A stretch of 64,000 nucleotides of DNA from Deltaproteobacteria bacterium (GTDB lineage: Bacteria > Myxococcota_A > Polyangia > Polyangiales > Sandaracinaceae): positions 1-64,000 of the forward strand of contig JAFLCL010000008.1 of assembly GCA_017303575.1 (NCBI GenBank). Direction: 5' to 3'. Numbering within the stretch: the stretch's first letter is position 1; each line of letters starts with the position of its first letter. Below the pieces are notes generated by a model, which saw only the letters and a program-made list of their open reading frames with translations, had not been told where the DNA came from and did not search any database. Positions 35,217-45,302 of this stretch are shown here, piece by piece. The position numbers and the translations under genes are program-made.

Positions 35217-37657
35217 GACGCTGTCTCCTCGCCTGCGTCGAGCGTGTCCTCGAGACCGAAGCGCTTCGCGAGCGCGAGGGCATCGGCGTCCATCCGCAGG
35301 CCCGCGGCCACGTCGTCGGTCGCGACGCGCAGCTTCAGCATCTGGTGCGGCGATATCTGTGACTGACCGTGCCGCGCGAGGATCTTCTTCGCGATCGCCT
35401 CACGCTCGCGCGGCGGGAAGAACGAGAACGCGAGGCGCATCGAGGGAAGGCCCACGAGGAGCTCGTGATCGCCGAGCGCGACGAGGACCTCGTCGATCGC
35501 GGCGATGAGACCCTCGGCGTGCAGGGCCTCGGTGCGCGCGACGATGAAGAGCCCACCGAGGAAGTCGCCGATCACCGACGGTAGGCTCGCGCCCTTGGTC
35601 GCCGCGATCGCGAGCTGCTCGCGCTCCTCGCCGTCCGAGCCCTGCGCGAGGCTCCACAGCGCGCCGAGTGACGCGCCGCGGATCGACGGCGGCGCAGCCG
35701 GATCGACCGCGCGGCGGGCGAACACGCCCTCCGCGTGCGCACGCTCGACGGTGATCGAGGCGGGACCGCGCACGATCAGATCACGCAGCGCCGCGACCGC
35801 CCGCACCTCACGCTCGTCGAGAGGCGCGGAGGGCCCCGTCACACCCTCGAGCAGCCAGAGGCCGCGCTCCACCGCAGCGGCGAGCACGCGCTCGAGCGAC
35901 ACAGCGCCCTGCGCACCGAGCAGCTCTCCGTGGAGGAAGAGATCGAAGAGCCGCGAGACCGCCGAGCCCACCTCGCCGAGCGAGTGCTCGTTGGCGATCG
36001 CCGACTCGACACGATCGATGATCTGGATCGCCAGCCCCCCGATGCCGACGAACACCGCCGCACCGAGGATCTCGGTGAGGGGACCGACGCGACCTCCCGA
36101 AGAGACGAGCGCGTCCTCGAGGCGTCCGAGCGCCGCGGCCTCGAGCGTCGCGCCCCAGATCGAAGCCTCGATCATCGCGGGCTGCTGCTCGGTCGAGCGC
36201 GCGATCGACCACGACTCGTCGAGCACGGCATCGGTGGCCCACTTCGGTCCCGAGGCGCGCGTGAAGCCGGGGATCGCCAGGACCGCGAGCCGATGGAGCA
36301 CGCGGCTCGCCGCGCGCCCCGCGTCGTCGCGCAGCGAGAGCTTGACCGTGCGCACCTCCGCCGTCGGCGTGAGGCCGTGCTTCTCGAGCTCCGCCTCCAC
36401 GTCGAACACGAGCGGGGGCCTGGGCGTGCGCGCATCGAGCTTCCCTTCGCGCTCGCCCGAGAGGGCCCTCACGATCTCGACGAGCAACGGGTCGGTGCGC
36501 GGTGCGAGCGGACCGCGACGCGACCACGGCAGCGGCGCATCGAGGCCGTCCTTCACCAGCGCGCTCGCGAGCGCGTCGAGGATGTCGGTGCGCAGGAGCG
36601 CCGCGTGCCCGCGCATGGCGGACAACGCCTCGGCGAGCGTGCGGGCGGCGATCAGATCCGCGGTCGAGACGAGCTGCTTCTTCTTGCGCAGTCGCTCGAC
36701 GGCGATCTCGACCAGGCGCTCCGCAGCGTGCTCCGCGCCGCGCTCGAACACGAGCTCGTAGAAGCCCGGCGACGGCATCCCCGCGTCGTAGCCGGCGAAC
36801 GCGTCGAGACGTCGGTATGTGTAGGGCACGAGGTAGCTGCCGAAGCGCGCGCCCTGCGCGGGGGGCGCGATCGTCGGCACCGGCATCGACTCTCCGTCGG
36901 CCTCGAACGCACGCTGCACCTCGGCGGCCCGCCTCTTCACGAACGGTGCGTGGAACCCACCGCAGACCAGCACCACGTCACGGCCCGGCGCATCGAGCGC
37001 GGCCCACGCTGCATAGCGCGACATGAGCTCTTCGCGCGGTGCATCGCGCGGGCCGCCGGGCTCGTCGCCTCGGAGGTGCTCGAAGTAGATCTCGAGGCGC
37101 GACGCGAGCTCGTCGAGCGAGATGCCGCCGGAGGAGGCGCCGACGGGCCCTTCGAAGAGGTGGTCCCAGAGCGTGTCCACGTCGTCCACGCCGTAGCGCT
37201 TGCAGAGCGCCTCGGCGTAGCGCGTGCTCGCCCGCGGGCCCTTCACGGTGCGCGCGTTCGGATCGTCGCTGGGCTCCTCGCTCTCGCCCGGATCGGCGTA
37301 GCGGTTCTTTCGTCCCTCGAACGCCTCGTGCCACGCCGGGAGATCGCAGAAGCGCACTGCGGCGCCCACGCGACGGCCCTCGGTCACGGCGATCCATTCG
37401 GGCGAGTACGCACAGAACGGCGTCCAGCTCGCGTGTCGACGGCCGCTGCCCGCCCCCGCTGCGGGCTCGTCGTTCTCCCGAAGGAACGTGAAGATCGCGA
37501 CGGGCAGCGCGTGACCGAGCAAGAGCTCGTCGATGCGCTCGTTCATGTCGGCGGGGCCTTCGATGAGCACGTGCGCCGGCCGCACGCGATCGATCACGTG
37601 CGCGACGAGCCTCGCGCACGCGGGCGAATGGTGACGGATGCCGACGACGTGCAGCAC
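35213..37657 (-). CDS. DUF5682 family protein, YehM-like
   Basis: An 814-residue protein starting with MLHVVGIRHHSPACARLVAH and VLIEGPADMNERIDEL, the conserved beginning of DUF5682 (GIRHHSP motif plus EGPxD). Later parts include DVVLVCGGFHAPFVKRRAAE and RRLDAFAGYDAGMPSPGFYE, also family landmarks. The rest is alpha-helical, with no signal peptide. The N-terminal fold resembles ChaN/TraB-type enzymes, but no activity has been assigned. E. coli YehM belongs to this family and sits in the same neighbourhood of MoxR and VWA genes. The start is GTG. It lies 12 bases after the MoxR gene and overlaps the VWA gene by 4 bases, so all three are one transcription unit. Confidence 0.85.
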   Translation of the reverse strand: MLHVVGIRHHSPACARLVAHVIDRVRPAHVLIEGPADMNERIDELLLGHALPVAIFTFLRENDEPAAGAGSGRRHASWTPFCAYSPEWIAVTEGRRVGAAVRFCDLPAWHEAFEGRKNRYADPGESEEPSDDPNARTVKGPRASTRYAEALCKRYGVDDVDTLWDHLFEGPVGASSGGISLDELASRLEIYFEHLRGDEPGGPRDAPREELMSRYAAWAALDAPGRDVVLVCGGFHAPFVKRRAAEVQRAFEADGESMPVPTIAPPAQGARFGSYLVPYTYRRLDAFAGYDAGMPSPGFYELVFERGAEHAAERLVEIAVERLRKKKQLVSTADLIAARTLAEALSAMRGHAALLRTDILDALASALVKDGLDAPLPWSRRGPLAPRTDPLLVEIVRALSGEREGKLDARTPRPPLVFDVEAELEKHGLTPTAEVRTVKLSLRDDAGRAASRVLHRLAVLAIPGFTRASGPKWATDAVLDESWSIARSTEQQPAMIEASIWGATLEAAALGRLEDALVSSGGRVGPLTEILGAAVFVGIGGLAIQIIDRVESAIANEHSLGEVGSAVSRLFDLFLHGELLGAQGAVSLERVLAAAVERGLWLLEGVTGPSAPLDEREVRAVAALRDLIVRGPASITVERAHAEGVFARRAVDPAAPPSIRGASLGALWSLAQGSDGEEREQLAIAATKGASLPSVIGDFLGGLFIVARTEALHAEGLIAAIDEVLVALGDHELLVGLPSMRLAFSFFPPREREAIAKKILARHGQSQISPHQMLKLRVATDDVAAGLRMDADALALAKRFGLEDTLDAGEETAS

Positions 37658-37669
37658 GCGAAGCCTCGA

Positions 37670-38809
37670 TCAACCCGGCAGCAGATGACGCGCTTCGTAG
37701 AGTTGCTTCCAGTGCTCGCCCTGACGCTGCCCCACGCGCTGCTCGAGGTAGCGGCGGATCTTCTTGAGATCGTCGGCGTTGTCCTTGGCCGCGGTGCCCG
37801 CGAGGCACTCGACGACATCGGCCGGGCTGCCGCCATCACCGCGCAGGAACCAGCCTCGCACACCGACAGCGTGCGCGACGCTCACCGCTTCGGCCGTCGA
37901 CATCACGCTCGAGAGGCGCTCGATCGCGTTGCCGTCGTGCACCTCGCCCGTGCGCAGCTCGCGGAACGTGGTGACGAGCACCTCGATCACGCTCTCGGGA
38001 GGTGCGATCGGCACGCCCGATCGCTCGAGCAGCTTCTTGGCTTGCTCGCGCACGAGCTCCATCTCCGCGCGCAGATCGAGGATGGGGAACACCGTCTCGA
38101 AGTTGAAGCGACGCTTGAGCGCGGCCGACATCTCGTTCACACCGCGATCGCGGGTGTTCGCGGTGGCGATGACGTTGAAGCCCTCGCGCGCGTAGAGCAT
38201 GCCGTGCTCGCCCTCGAGCTCGGGTACCGCCAACACGCGATCGGAGAGCATCGACAACATCGCGTCCTGCACCTCGAGCGGACAGCGCGTGATCTCCTCG
38301 AAGCGCACGATCTTGCCGAGCTTCATGCCCGTGTAGAGCGGCGCAGGCACGAGGGCGCGAAGCGTGGGGCCCTCGTTCACGAGCAGCGCGTAGTTCCACG
38401 AGTACTTGATCTGATCCTCGGTGGTCGAGGCTCCGCCTTGGATCGTGAGCGTCGAGGTGCCGGAGACGGCCGCCGCGATGAGCTCGCTCAGGAGCGACTT
38501 CGCGGTGCCTGGCTCACCCACGAGCATGAGGCCACGCGTGGTCGCGAGCGTGACCAGACAACGATCGACCAGCGCCGAGGGGAGCACGAGCTTGCGCTCG
38601 ATCTGGCGGCGTTCGTCGCCGAGGAGGAACGCGCGCGCGGCGCGGAGCGAGAGGTGCCAGCCGGGCGGTCGCGGGCCGTCGTCGGTCTGTCTCAAGCGAT
38701 CGAGCTCGGACGCATGAAGGATCTCGGCGGGAGGGCGCTGGTAGCGGTCGCGGGTCGTCGCTGCCTCGCCCTCTGTCGTCTCGTCGCTGCTCTTCTTCTT
38801 CGCGGCCAC
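37670..38809 (-). CDS. MoxR-type AAA+ ATPase, YehL-like
   Basis: A 379-residue ATPase. Walker A is GEPGTAKS (98-105), with Ala before Lys as in the MoxR/YehL group. Walker B is IVRFEEI (167-173), sensor 1 is VIATANTRDRGVNEMS, and the arginine finger region is SAALKRRFNFETVFP. The N-terminal 50 residues are a charged extension. MoxR ATPases act as chaperones that load metals or remodel partners together with VWA proteins. The GTG start at 38809 is supported by GGAGGA six bases upstream. It is the first gene of the operon followed by DUF5682 and VWA, and is divergent from a YceI lipoprotein gene with a 141-bp promoter region. Confidence 0.93.
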   Translation of the reverse strand: MAAKKKSSDETTEGEAATTRDRYQRPPAEILHASELDRLRQTDDGPRPPGWHLSLRAARAFLLGDERRQIERKLVLPSALVDRCLVTLATTRGLMLVGEPGTAKSLLSELIAAAVSGTSTLTIQGGASTTEDQIKYSWNYALLVNEGPTLRALVPAPLYTGMKLGKIVRFEEITRCPLEVQDAMLSMLSDRVLAVPELEGEHGMLYAREGFNVIATANTRDRGVNEMSAALKRRFNFETVFPILDLRAEMELVREQAKKLLERSGVPIAPPESVIEVLVTTFRELRTGEVHDGNAIERLSSVMSTAEAVSVAHAVGVRGWFLRGDGGSPADVVECLAGTAAKDNADDLKKIRRYLEQRVGQRQGEHWKQLYEARHLLPG

Positions 38810-38950
38810 GTGAGTCCTCCGAGGGCGCGAGGCTACCGCGCGTTGCGAGCGAGAAACGATCGGTTTCGCGCCCCGGTCCTGTCGCACGCCGTGCAAGAGG
38901 CCTAGAGAGATCGCCTCGGCGCGCGTCGCGTCGAACCACGGAGCTTCCCG

Positions 38951-39649
38951 ATGCCCAGCCATGCTCGCTCTCTCTCGCTCGCACTCCTCCTCGCGCTCGC
39001 AGCGCCGACCCTGATCGCGTGCGGCGAAGATCACACCGAGGGTGTCGCGACAGCGACCGTCACCGACCCCGCGACGCCGCCCCCGACGACGACGACGCCG
39101 CCCGGGACGGCCGAGCCCGCCGCGGCGGCGACCGCACCCCTCGCGATCGCGCGTGATCGATCGACGGTCGGCTTCACGGCCGCGAAGGTCACTGCGAGCC
39201 ACGACGGGTCGTTCTCCGACTTCTCGGGATCGATCACGCTCGCGCCGAACGACGACATCACGGCGAGCAGCGTCGAGGTCACGATCCAGATGGACTCGCT
39301 CCAGATCGAGCCCGAGCGGCTCGCGGGCCACCTGCGCACGCCGGATCTCCTCGACGTCGCGCAGTTCCCGACGGCGGTCTTCACCTCGACCCGCATCGCG
39401 GCGGGCTCGACAGAGGCCATCAACGGCACGCCGGCGACGCACACCGTGACGGGCAACCTCACGCTCCACGGCCAGACGCACGCGATCAGCTTCCCGGCGA
39501 TCATCGCCGTCTCCGCGACCGAGGTCAGCGCGCGCGCCGAGTTCTCCGTGAACCGACAGGACTTCGGGATCACCTACCCCGGCATGCCCGACGATCTGAT
39601 TCGTGACGCCGTCGTGATCCGATTCGACGTGCACGCGCCCCGCAGCTGA
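38951..39649 (+). CDS. YceI-domain lipoprotein
   Basis: A 232-residue product. Signal peptide MPSHARSLSLALLLALAA ends at the lipobox TLIAC, followed by a Thr/Pro linker (PPPTTTTPPGT). The lipocalin-like YceI domain is clear: STVGFTAAKVTASHDGSFSD, GSITLAPNDDITASSVEVTI, AGHLRTPDLLDVAQFPTAVF, VTGNLTLHGQTHAISFPA and FSVNRQDFGITYPG. YceI proteins bind isoprenoid or amphiphilic lipids in a hydrophobic pocket in the periplasm. The start follows GGAGCTTCCCG. It precedes the porin gene by 270 bases. Confidence 0.92.
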   Translation: MPSHARSLSLALLLALAAPTLIACGEDHTEGVATATVTDPATPPPTTTTPPGTAEPAAAATAPLAIARDRSTVGFTAAKVTASHDGSFSDFSGSITLAPNDDITASSVEVTIQMDSLQIEPERLAGHLRTPDLLDVAQFPTAVFTSTRIAAGSTEAINGTPATHTVTGNLTLHGQTHAISFPAIIAVSATEVSARAEFSVNRQDFGITYPGMPDDLIRDAVVIRFDVHAPRS

Positions 39650-39919
39650 GAAGCCGAGAGGCGTCGTTTCCTGAGCAGCGAACGATCGCACGGGCTCGGC
39701 GTGTCGAGGCGGCTCGCGCCGCGGACGACCGAGCTCCGGCACGCTCGCGACACACCGAGACGCCCTGATTCCGTGAGGCGACACACGATCGAGCGCTCGT
39801 CACCTCGACTTCACACACGCGACGCTGACGCGACACGCATCCGAGCCGAGTGCGACACGATCCCTCGATAGAGAGGCGCCGTCGTCACCAACGTGTGGCG
39901 GCAGGAAGGCGTCCTCGTC
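39650..39919. promoter_or_regulatory. Intergenic region with candidate Pho box before the porin
   Basis: 270 bases without a gene. At 39797-39818 two 11-bp units, TCGTCACCTCG and ACTTCACACAC, align as direct repeats with the GTCAC/TTCAC cores 11 bp apart. This is the spacing and core of a PhoB box, weaker than the one upstream of pstS. It lies about 100 bases before the porin start. No hairpin terminator for the YceI gene was recognised. Confidence 0.4.
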
Positions 39920-41344
39920 ATGTGTCGCCCTAGCGTCGTCACCTGGTTCTCTCTCCTGAGCCTCTTGTGTGTCCTTCCTGCGACGCGTGGCGTCGCGCAG
40001 GACGCATCACCATCGGTCGAGCTCACCGCGGAGGCGCCCGCGGCGCCACCGGGCATCGAGCCGGTGTCGGGCGACGTCACGCCATCGACACGGTCGGAGG
40101 TGTCGTCCGAGGTCCCGAGCCCGACGGGCTCCGTGACGACGGAGCTCGCGGCGCCGCACGAGCCGACCGTCGTGGTCGCGGAGATCGCGGAGACGGTCCC
40201 CGAGGTGGTGGTGGATCCGACGCCGCCGGTGGCGGTCGCGTGGGGGCGTGGGCTCACGTTCCACTCCGACGACGACAGGTTCTCGCTGCAGATCCGCGGC
40301 CGCTTGCAGGCGCAGGCCTTCGTCGAGTCGGGCGTGAGCGACGCCGACCCCGCGAGCGTGGACTTCCTCGTCCGCCGCGCGCGCCTGGTGTTCCGCGGTC
40401 ACCTCCTCGACGCGAACCTCGAGTACTACGTCCAGCTCGGCCTCGCGCCGCGCGACATGGAGCCGGATCTCCTGATCCCGGTGCGCGACGCGCAGATCGC
40501 GTGGACGGGCCTGCGCGACATGAACGTGCGCGTCGGCGTGATGAAGGTGCCGTTCAGCCGTGAGCGCGTGATCTCGAGCAGCTCGCTCCAGCTCGTCGAT
40601 CGATCGATCGTGAACGCCGAGCTCGCGGTCGATCGCGACAACGGCGTGCAGCTCTACTCGAACGATCTCTTCGGCCTCGGGGGCTACCTCGGCTACCAGC
40701 TCGGTGTGTTCGGCGGCGACGGTCGCCTCCGCGTCAACAACGACCTCGGCCTGCTCTACGTCGCGCGCGTCCAGGTGCAGCCGTTCGGCCGCTTCGACGA
40801 TTCGTACATCGAGTCCGATCTCACGCGCGAAGAGCGGCTGCGTCTCTCGATCGGCGTCGGCTTCGCCTACAACGAGGACACGAACCGCCGCCGTCGCACG
40901 ACGACCGACTTCTACCAGCTCGCGCGCTTCAGCTACTTCCACGGCGAGGCGGATCTGATCCTCAAGTACGCGGGCTTCTCGCTGCAGGCCGAGCTCCTCC
41001 TCCGACAAGTGGACGGCGCGGCGAGCGCGACCAACCTCGATGCGCAGGGGATGGAGATCGTCGAGACCTCCGGCAGCGCGCTCGGCTGGTTCGCGCAGGC
41101 GGGCTACCTCTTCGACTTCGCGCCCGTCGAGATCGCTGCGCGTGTCGCAGACATCTACCCGCAGGGCCCCAGCGCCGTTCACGCCTCGCGCGAGGTGACC
41201 GTGGGCTTCAGCTGGTACCCGATGGGCCACGACCTGAAGCTCCAGCTCGACGGCAGCTACCTGTCGACGGCGCGAGAGAGCACGGGCGTCACCTCGCTCA
41301 CCGAGCGGTTCCAAGGGCGCGTGCAGGTGCAGGCGTATTTCTGA
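39920..41344 (+). CDS. OprO/OprP-like (phosphate-selective type) porin
   Basis: A 474-residue outer-membrane protein. MCRPSVVTWFSLLSLLCVL is the signal peptide, followed by a long Glu/Pro/Val-rich periplasmic linker. The porin domain starts at FSLQIRGRLQAQAFVESG and contains FLVRRARLVFRGHLLDANLE, YVQLGLAPRD, RDMNVRVGVMKVPFSRERVI and LGGYLGYQLGVFGG. These match the OprO/OprP family, including the RRAR strand and the KxPFSRE motif. The protein ends in a terminal aromatic residue (QVQAYF), as barrel proteins require. It lies directly upstream of pstSCAB and has a candidate Pho box, so phosphate uptake across the outer membrane is the likely role. Confidence 0.88.
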   Translation: MCRPSVVTWFSLLSLLCVLPATRGVAQDASPSVELTAEAPAAPPGIEPVSGDVTPSTRSEVSSEVPSPTGSVTTELAAPHEPTVVVAEIAETVPEVVVDPTPPVAVAWGRGLTFHSDDDRFSLQIRGRLQAQAFVESGVSDADPASVDFLVRRARLVFRGHLLDANLEYYVQLGLAPRDMEPDLLIPVRDAQIAWTGLRDMNVRVGVMKVPFSRERVISSSSLQLVDRSIVNAELAVDRDNGVQLYSNDLFGLGGYLGYQLGVFGGDGRLRVNNDLGLLYVARVQVQPFGRFDDSYIESDLTREERLRLSIGVGFAYNEDTNRRRRTTTDFYQLARFSYFHGEADLILKYAGFSLQAELLLRQVDGAASATNLDAQGMEIVETSGSALGWFAQAGYLFDFAPVEIAARVADIYPQGPSAVHASREVTVGFSWYPMGHDLKLQLDGSYLSTARESTGVTSLTERFQGRVQVQAYF

Positions 41345-41376
41345 GCGAGAGACCTGTTCGTCGCAGGTCTTCGCGA

Positions 41377-41398
41377 CTGTCACACGACCGTCACACAG
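41377..41398 (+). promoter_or_regulatory. Pho box upstream of pstS
   Basis: Two adjacent 11-bp units, CTGTCACACGA (41377-41387) and CCGTCACACAG (41388-41398), share the TGTCA/CGTCA core of PhoB binding sites. The arrangement matches the classical tandem 11-bp Pho box, with a possible weak -10 (TAGAGG) about 8 bases after it. It starts 33 bases after the porin stop and ends 34 bases before the pstS ATG. It predicts induction of pstSCAB under phosphate limitation. Confidence 0.85.
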
Positions 41399-41432
41399 CG
41401 CCGGTAGAGGCCGGCAAGATCGGAGCTCCTCG

Positions 41433-42383
41433 ATGCGTCCGCTTCACGTCGTCACCTTCTCCAGCTCGCTCGTCACGCTCGCGATGAGCGTGGCGCTGGT
41501 CGCCTGCAGCGGCGGCCACGGTCGCGATCCCGCACCCGCCGAAGGAAGCGAAGGCACGGGTGACCCCGCGCGCGGCGGCACGCTCAGCGTCAAGGGCTCC
41601 GACACCATGGTGATCCTCGCGCAGCGCTGGGCCGAAGGCTTCATGGCGAGCCACCCCGGCGACACGGTGCAGGTGTCCGGCGGCGGCTCGGGCACCGGCA
41701 TCTCGGCCTTGCTCGCGGGCACGGCGGACGTCGCGAACGCGAGTCGCCCCATGAACGCTCGAGAGCGCGAGACGCTCCAGCGCGAGCGACACGTCCAGGC
41801 GATCGAGACGCGTGTCGCGCTCGACGCGCTCGCGATCTACGTCCACTCCGAGAACCCGATCACGTCGCTGACGATGGAGCAGCTCTCGGGCATCTACCGC
41901 GGACAGATCACGAACTGGTCTGCCGTGGGCGGTCCCGATCGCGCGATCGTCCTCTACAGCCGCGAGAACAACTCGGGCACGTACGCCTACTTCAAGGAGC
42001 ACGTGCTCGACAACGCGGACTTCGCGCTCACCGCGCAGACGCTGCCGGGCACGGCGGCCGTCATCAACGCGGTGGCCCAGGATCCCGCGGGCATCGGCTA
42101 CGGCGGCATCGGCTACGCGCAGGGCATCCGCACGGTGCCGATCGCCGGCGCAGACGGCGCTGCGATCGAGCCCACGCTCGAGAACGCCACCACGGGCCGC
42201 TACCCGCTCTCGCGCTCGCTCTTCATGTACACGGCAGGCCCGCCGAGCGGGCTTGCCGCGGAGCTCATCACGTTCGCGACGTCGGCCGAGGGTCAGGCGC
42301 TCGTCGAGCGCGCGGGGTTCTATCCGCTGCCCCACGACACGACGCCGGCGGAGGCGCCCACGCCCACGGTGGTCACCCCATGA
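41433..42383 (+). CDS. pstS: Phosphate-binding lipoprotein PstS
   Basis: A 316-residue ABC-transporter substrate-binding protein. The signal peptide ends at lipobox LVACSG. The phosphate-binding loops are seen in LSVKGSDTMVILAQRWAEGF and VQVSGGGSGTGISALLAGTA, followed by DVANASRPM, the conserved Ser/Thr/Asp cage. YSRENNSGTYAYFKEHVL is the third binding segment. The protein hands phosphate to PstCA. It is the first gene after the Pho box at 41377 and is followed by pstC after 19 bases. Confidence 0.96.
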   Translation: MRPLHVVTFSSSLVTLAMSVALVACSGGHGRDPAPAEGSEGTGDPARGGTLSVKGSDTMVILAQRWAEGFMASHPGDTVQVSGGGSGTGISALLAGTADVANASRPMNARERETLQRERHVQAIETRVALDALAIYVHSENPITSLTMEQLSGIYRGQITNWSAVGGPDRAIVLYSRENNSGTYAYFKEHVLDNADFALTAQTLPGTAAVINAVAQDPAGIGYGGIGYAQGIRTVPIAGADGAAIEPTLENATTGRYPLSRSLFMYTAGPPSGLAAELITFATSAEGQALVERAGFYPLPHDTTPAEAPTPTVVTP

Positions 42384-42402
42384 GACCAGAGATCGTTCGA
42401 CG

Positions 42403-43461
42403 ATGAGCAACGGGAGCGCAGGGCAGCTCGAGGTCGGCGCCGCGGAGGCGGCCACGAAGGGCGACGTTCCGTCCGTCCCTCCCCGACGTCGCGCCCGCGT
42501 CCCGCTCGGTCAGGGCCTGCGAACGCCCTTCTCTCACCGTGTTGGTGAGGCCGCCATCCACGTCATGGCGTTCGCCGCGGTCGCAGCCATCGCGCTCATC
42601 TTCCTCTTCATCGCGAAGGAGGCGCTGCCCATCTTGTTCGACGTCGCGGCGCAGGAGGAGATCGGCGGTCTCTCGGCGCTGGTGTTTCCCCGCGTGTGGC
42701 CTGGCTACGCCGAGGCGGCGTTCGTGTGGCAGCCCGTGGGCGAGATCCCGAAGCTCAACGTGGTCCCCCTGTTCGTGGGCACGCTGAAGGTCACGGTGAT
42801 CTCGATGCTGATCGCGGTGCCGCTCTCGATCGGCGCGGCGATCTACGTGTCGCAGTACGCGAGCCGTCGAGCGAGAGAGATCCTCAAGCCCGCGATCGAG
42901 CTGCTCGCGTCCATCCCCTCCGTGGTGCTCGGCTTCTTCGCGCTGATGATCCTGGCGACGTTCGTCCAGTCCCTGCTGGGAACGACGTACCGGCTCAACG
43001 TGATCGTCGCGAGCCTCGGCCTCTCGCTCGCGATCGCGCCGCTCGTCTTCACCATCAGCGAGGACGCGCTCAGCGCGGTGCCCAAGGACCTCCTTCACGC
43101 GGCGCTCGCGCTCGGCGCCCGCAAGCACCAGGTCATTCTTCGCGTCGTCGTGCCCGCCGCCCTCCCCGGCATCGCTGCGGCCGTGATCCTCGGCATGGGG
43201 CGCGCGATCGGCGAGACGCTCGTGGTCCTCATGGCCTCCGGCAACGCCGCCGTGGTCGAGCTCTTCGATCCCACCACGAGCGCCCGCACGGTGACAGCGA
43301 CGATCGCCGCGGAGCTGGGCGAGGTCACCCAGGGCGATCCCCACTGGCGCGTGCTGTTCCTCCTCGGGACGCTCCTCTTCCTCGTGACGTTCGTGCTCAA
43401 CCGCGTGGGCGCGCTCGTGATCGATCGACTCCACAAGCGCCTGAGCGGCGGAGCCGTGTGA
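42403..43461 (+). CDS. pstC: Phosphate ABC transporter permease PstC
   Basis: A 352-residue inner-membrane permease. An N-terminal cytoplasmic extension rich in Arg and Pro precedes six hydrophobic segments starting at VMAFAAVAAIALIFLFIA. The EAA loop that contacts PstB is present (LHAALALGARKHQVILRVVV then ALPGIAAAVILGMGRAIGET). VPLSIGAAIYVSQYASRRAR and LASIPSVVLGFFALM are typical PstC sequences. It forms the channel with PstA. Its stop overlaps the pstA start (TGATG). Confidence 0.95.
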   Translation: MSNGSAGQLEVGAAEAATKGDVPSVPPRRRARVPLGQGLRTPFSHRVGEAAIHVMAFAAVAAIALIFLFIAKEALPILFDVAAQEEIGGLSALVFPRVWPGYAEAAFVWQPVGEIPKLNVVPLFVGTLKVTVISMLIAVPLSIGAAIYVSQYASRRAREILKPAIELLASIPSVVLGFFALMILATFVQSLLGTTYRLNVIVASLGLSLAIAPLVFTISEDALSAVPKDLLHAALALGARKHQVILRVVVPAALPGIAAAVILGMGRAIGETLVVLMASGNAAVVELFDPTTSARTVTATIAAELGEVTQGDPHWRVLFLLGTLLFLVTFVLNRVGALVIDRLHKRLSGGAV

Positions 43462-44366
43462 TGCGCTACGCCCGCGGAGACTGGGTGCTCGCCGGCCTCT
43501 CGGCCACGTCCGTGGTGCTCTTGCTCGGCACCACCGTGGTGCTGCTCGGGCTCATCGTGCGCGAGGGCGCAGGCCACGTGAGCGTCGAGTTCCTCACGAG
43601 CGAGCCCGCCTCCGATCTCACGGGCGGCGGCATCTTTCCCGCGATCGTCGGCACGGTGATGCTGACGATGCTGATGACGATCACCGGCGTGCCCGTGGGC
43701 ATCGCCACCGGCATCTACCTCGCGGAGTACGCGCCCCGCGGATCACGCCTGGCGTCGGTCGTGCGCGCCGCGGTGCAGAACCTCGCGGGCGTGCCCTCGA
43801 TCGTGTTCGGGCTCTTCGGGCTCGGCTTCTTCGTGATGTTCGTCGGACGCGGGATCGACGACCTCGTGTACGGCCCGGGCGATCCGGTGTGGGGTCGGCC
43901 CGCCGTGCTGTGGTCGTCGCTGACGCTCGCGGTGCTCACGCTGCCCGTCGTCATCGTCGCGACCGAAGAGGCCCTCCGCACCGTGCCGCAGGATCTGCGC
44001 ATGGCCTCGATGAGCCTCGGCGCCACGAAGTTCCAGACCATCTTCCGCATCGTCGTGCCGCAGGCGTCGAGCGGCATCCTCACGGGCGTGATCCTCGCGG
44101 TCAGCCGCGGCGCGGGCGAGGTCGCGCCGATCATCTTCACGGGCGCGGCCAACTACCTGCCGTACCTGCCGACCGATCTCCGCGACATGCACATGCACCT
44201 CGGCTACCACGTGTTCGCGCTCTCCACGCAGAGCCCCAACGTCGACGCCGCGCGGCCCGCGCTGTTCGCGACGGTGCTCGTGCTGCTCGCCCTGACCTTC
44301 ACGCTCAACCTCGCCGCCGTGCTCCTCCGCAACCGCGCGCGCGCCCACGCACTGGCGAGCGCCTGA
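43461..44366 (+). CDS. pstA: Phosphate ABC transporter permease PstA
   Basis: A 301-residue permease with six hydrophobic segments, beginning [20 protein letters not shown]. Family motifs include [39 protein letters not shown] and the EAA loop [20 protein letters not shown]. Together with PstC it forms the transmembrane pore of the phosphate importer. The one-base overlap with pstC indicates coupled translation, and pstB follows after 19 bases. Confidence 0.95.
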   Translation: MRYARGDWVLAGLSATSVVLLLGTTVVLLGLIVREGAGHVSVEFLTSEPASDLTGGGIFPAIVGTVMLTMLMTITGVPVGIATGIYLAEYAPRGSRLASVVRAAVQNLAGVPSIVFGLFGLGFFVMFVGRGIDDLVYGPGDPVWGRPAVLWSSLTLAVLTLPVVIVATEEALRTVPQDLRMASMSLGATKFQTIFRIVVPQASSGILTGVILAVSRGAGEVAPIIFTGAANYLPYLPTDLRDMHMHLGYHVFALSTQSPNVDAARPALFATVLVLLALTFTLNLAAVLLRNRARAHALASA

Positions 44367-44385
44367 CGAGAGGCCGAAGAGAACG

Positions 44386-45210
<825 letters not shown>

Positions 45211-45266
45211 CGTCCGTGAGCTCGCGATCGGGGACCGCTCGCGGCGCGTTGACGACCTCGGGAAAT

Positions 45267-45284
45267 CGTGACCAACTCGTCACG
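45267..45284 (+). promoter_or_regulatory. Inverted repeat between pstB and the monooxygenase-like gene
   Basis: CGTGAC (45267-45272) and GTCACG (45279-45284) flank CAACTC and are followed by CTTTCT. This could be the pst operon terminator or an operator for the next gene, whose ATG lies 19 bases further. A TTGACG at 45249-45254 could be a -35 element. Confidence 0.4.
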
Positions 45285-45302
45285 CTTTCTCGGAGACCTC
45301 CC

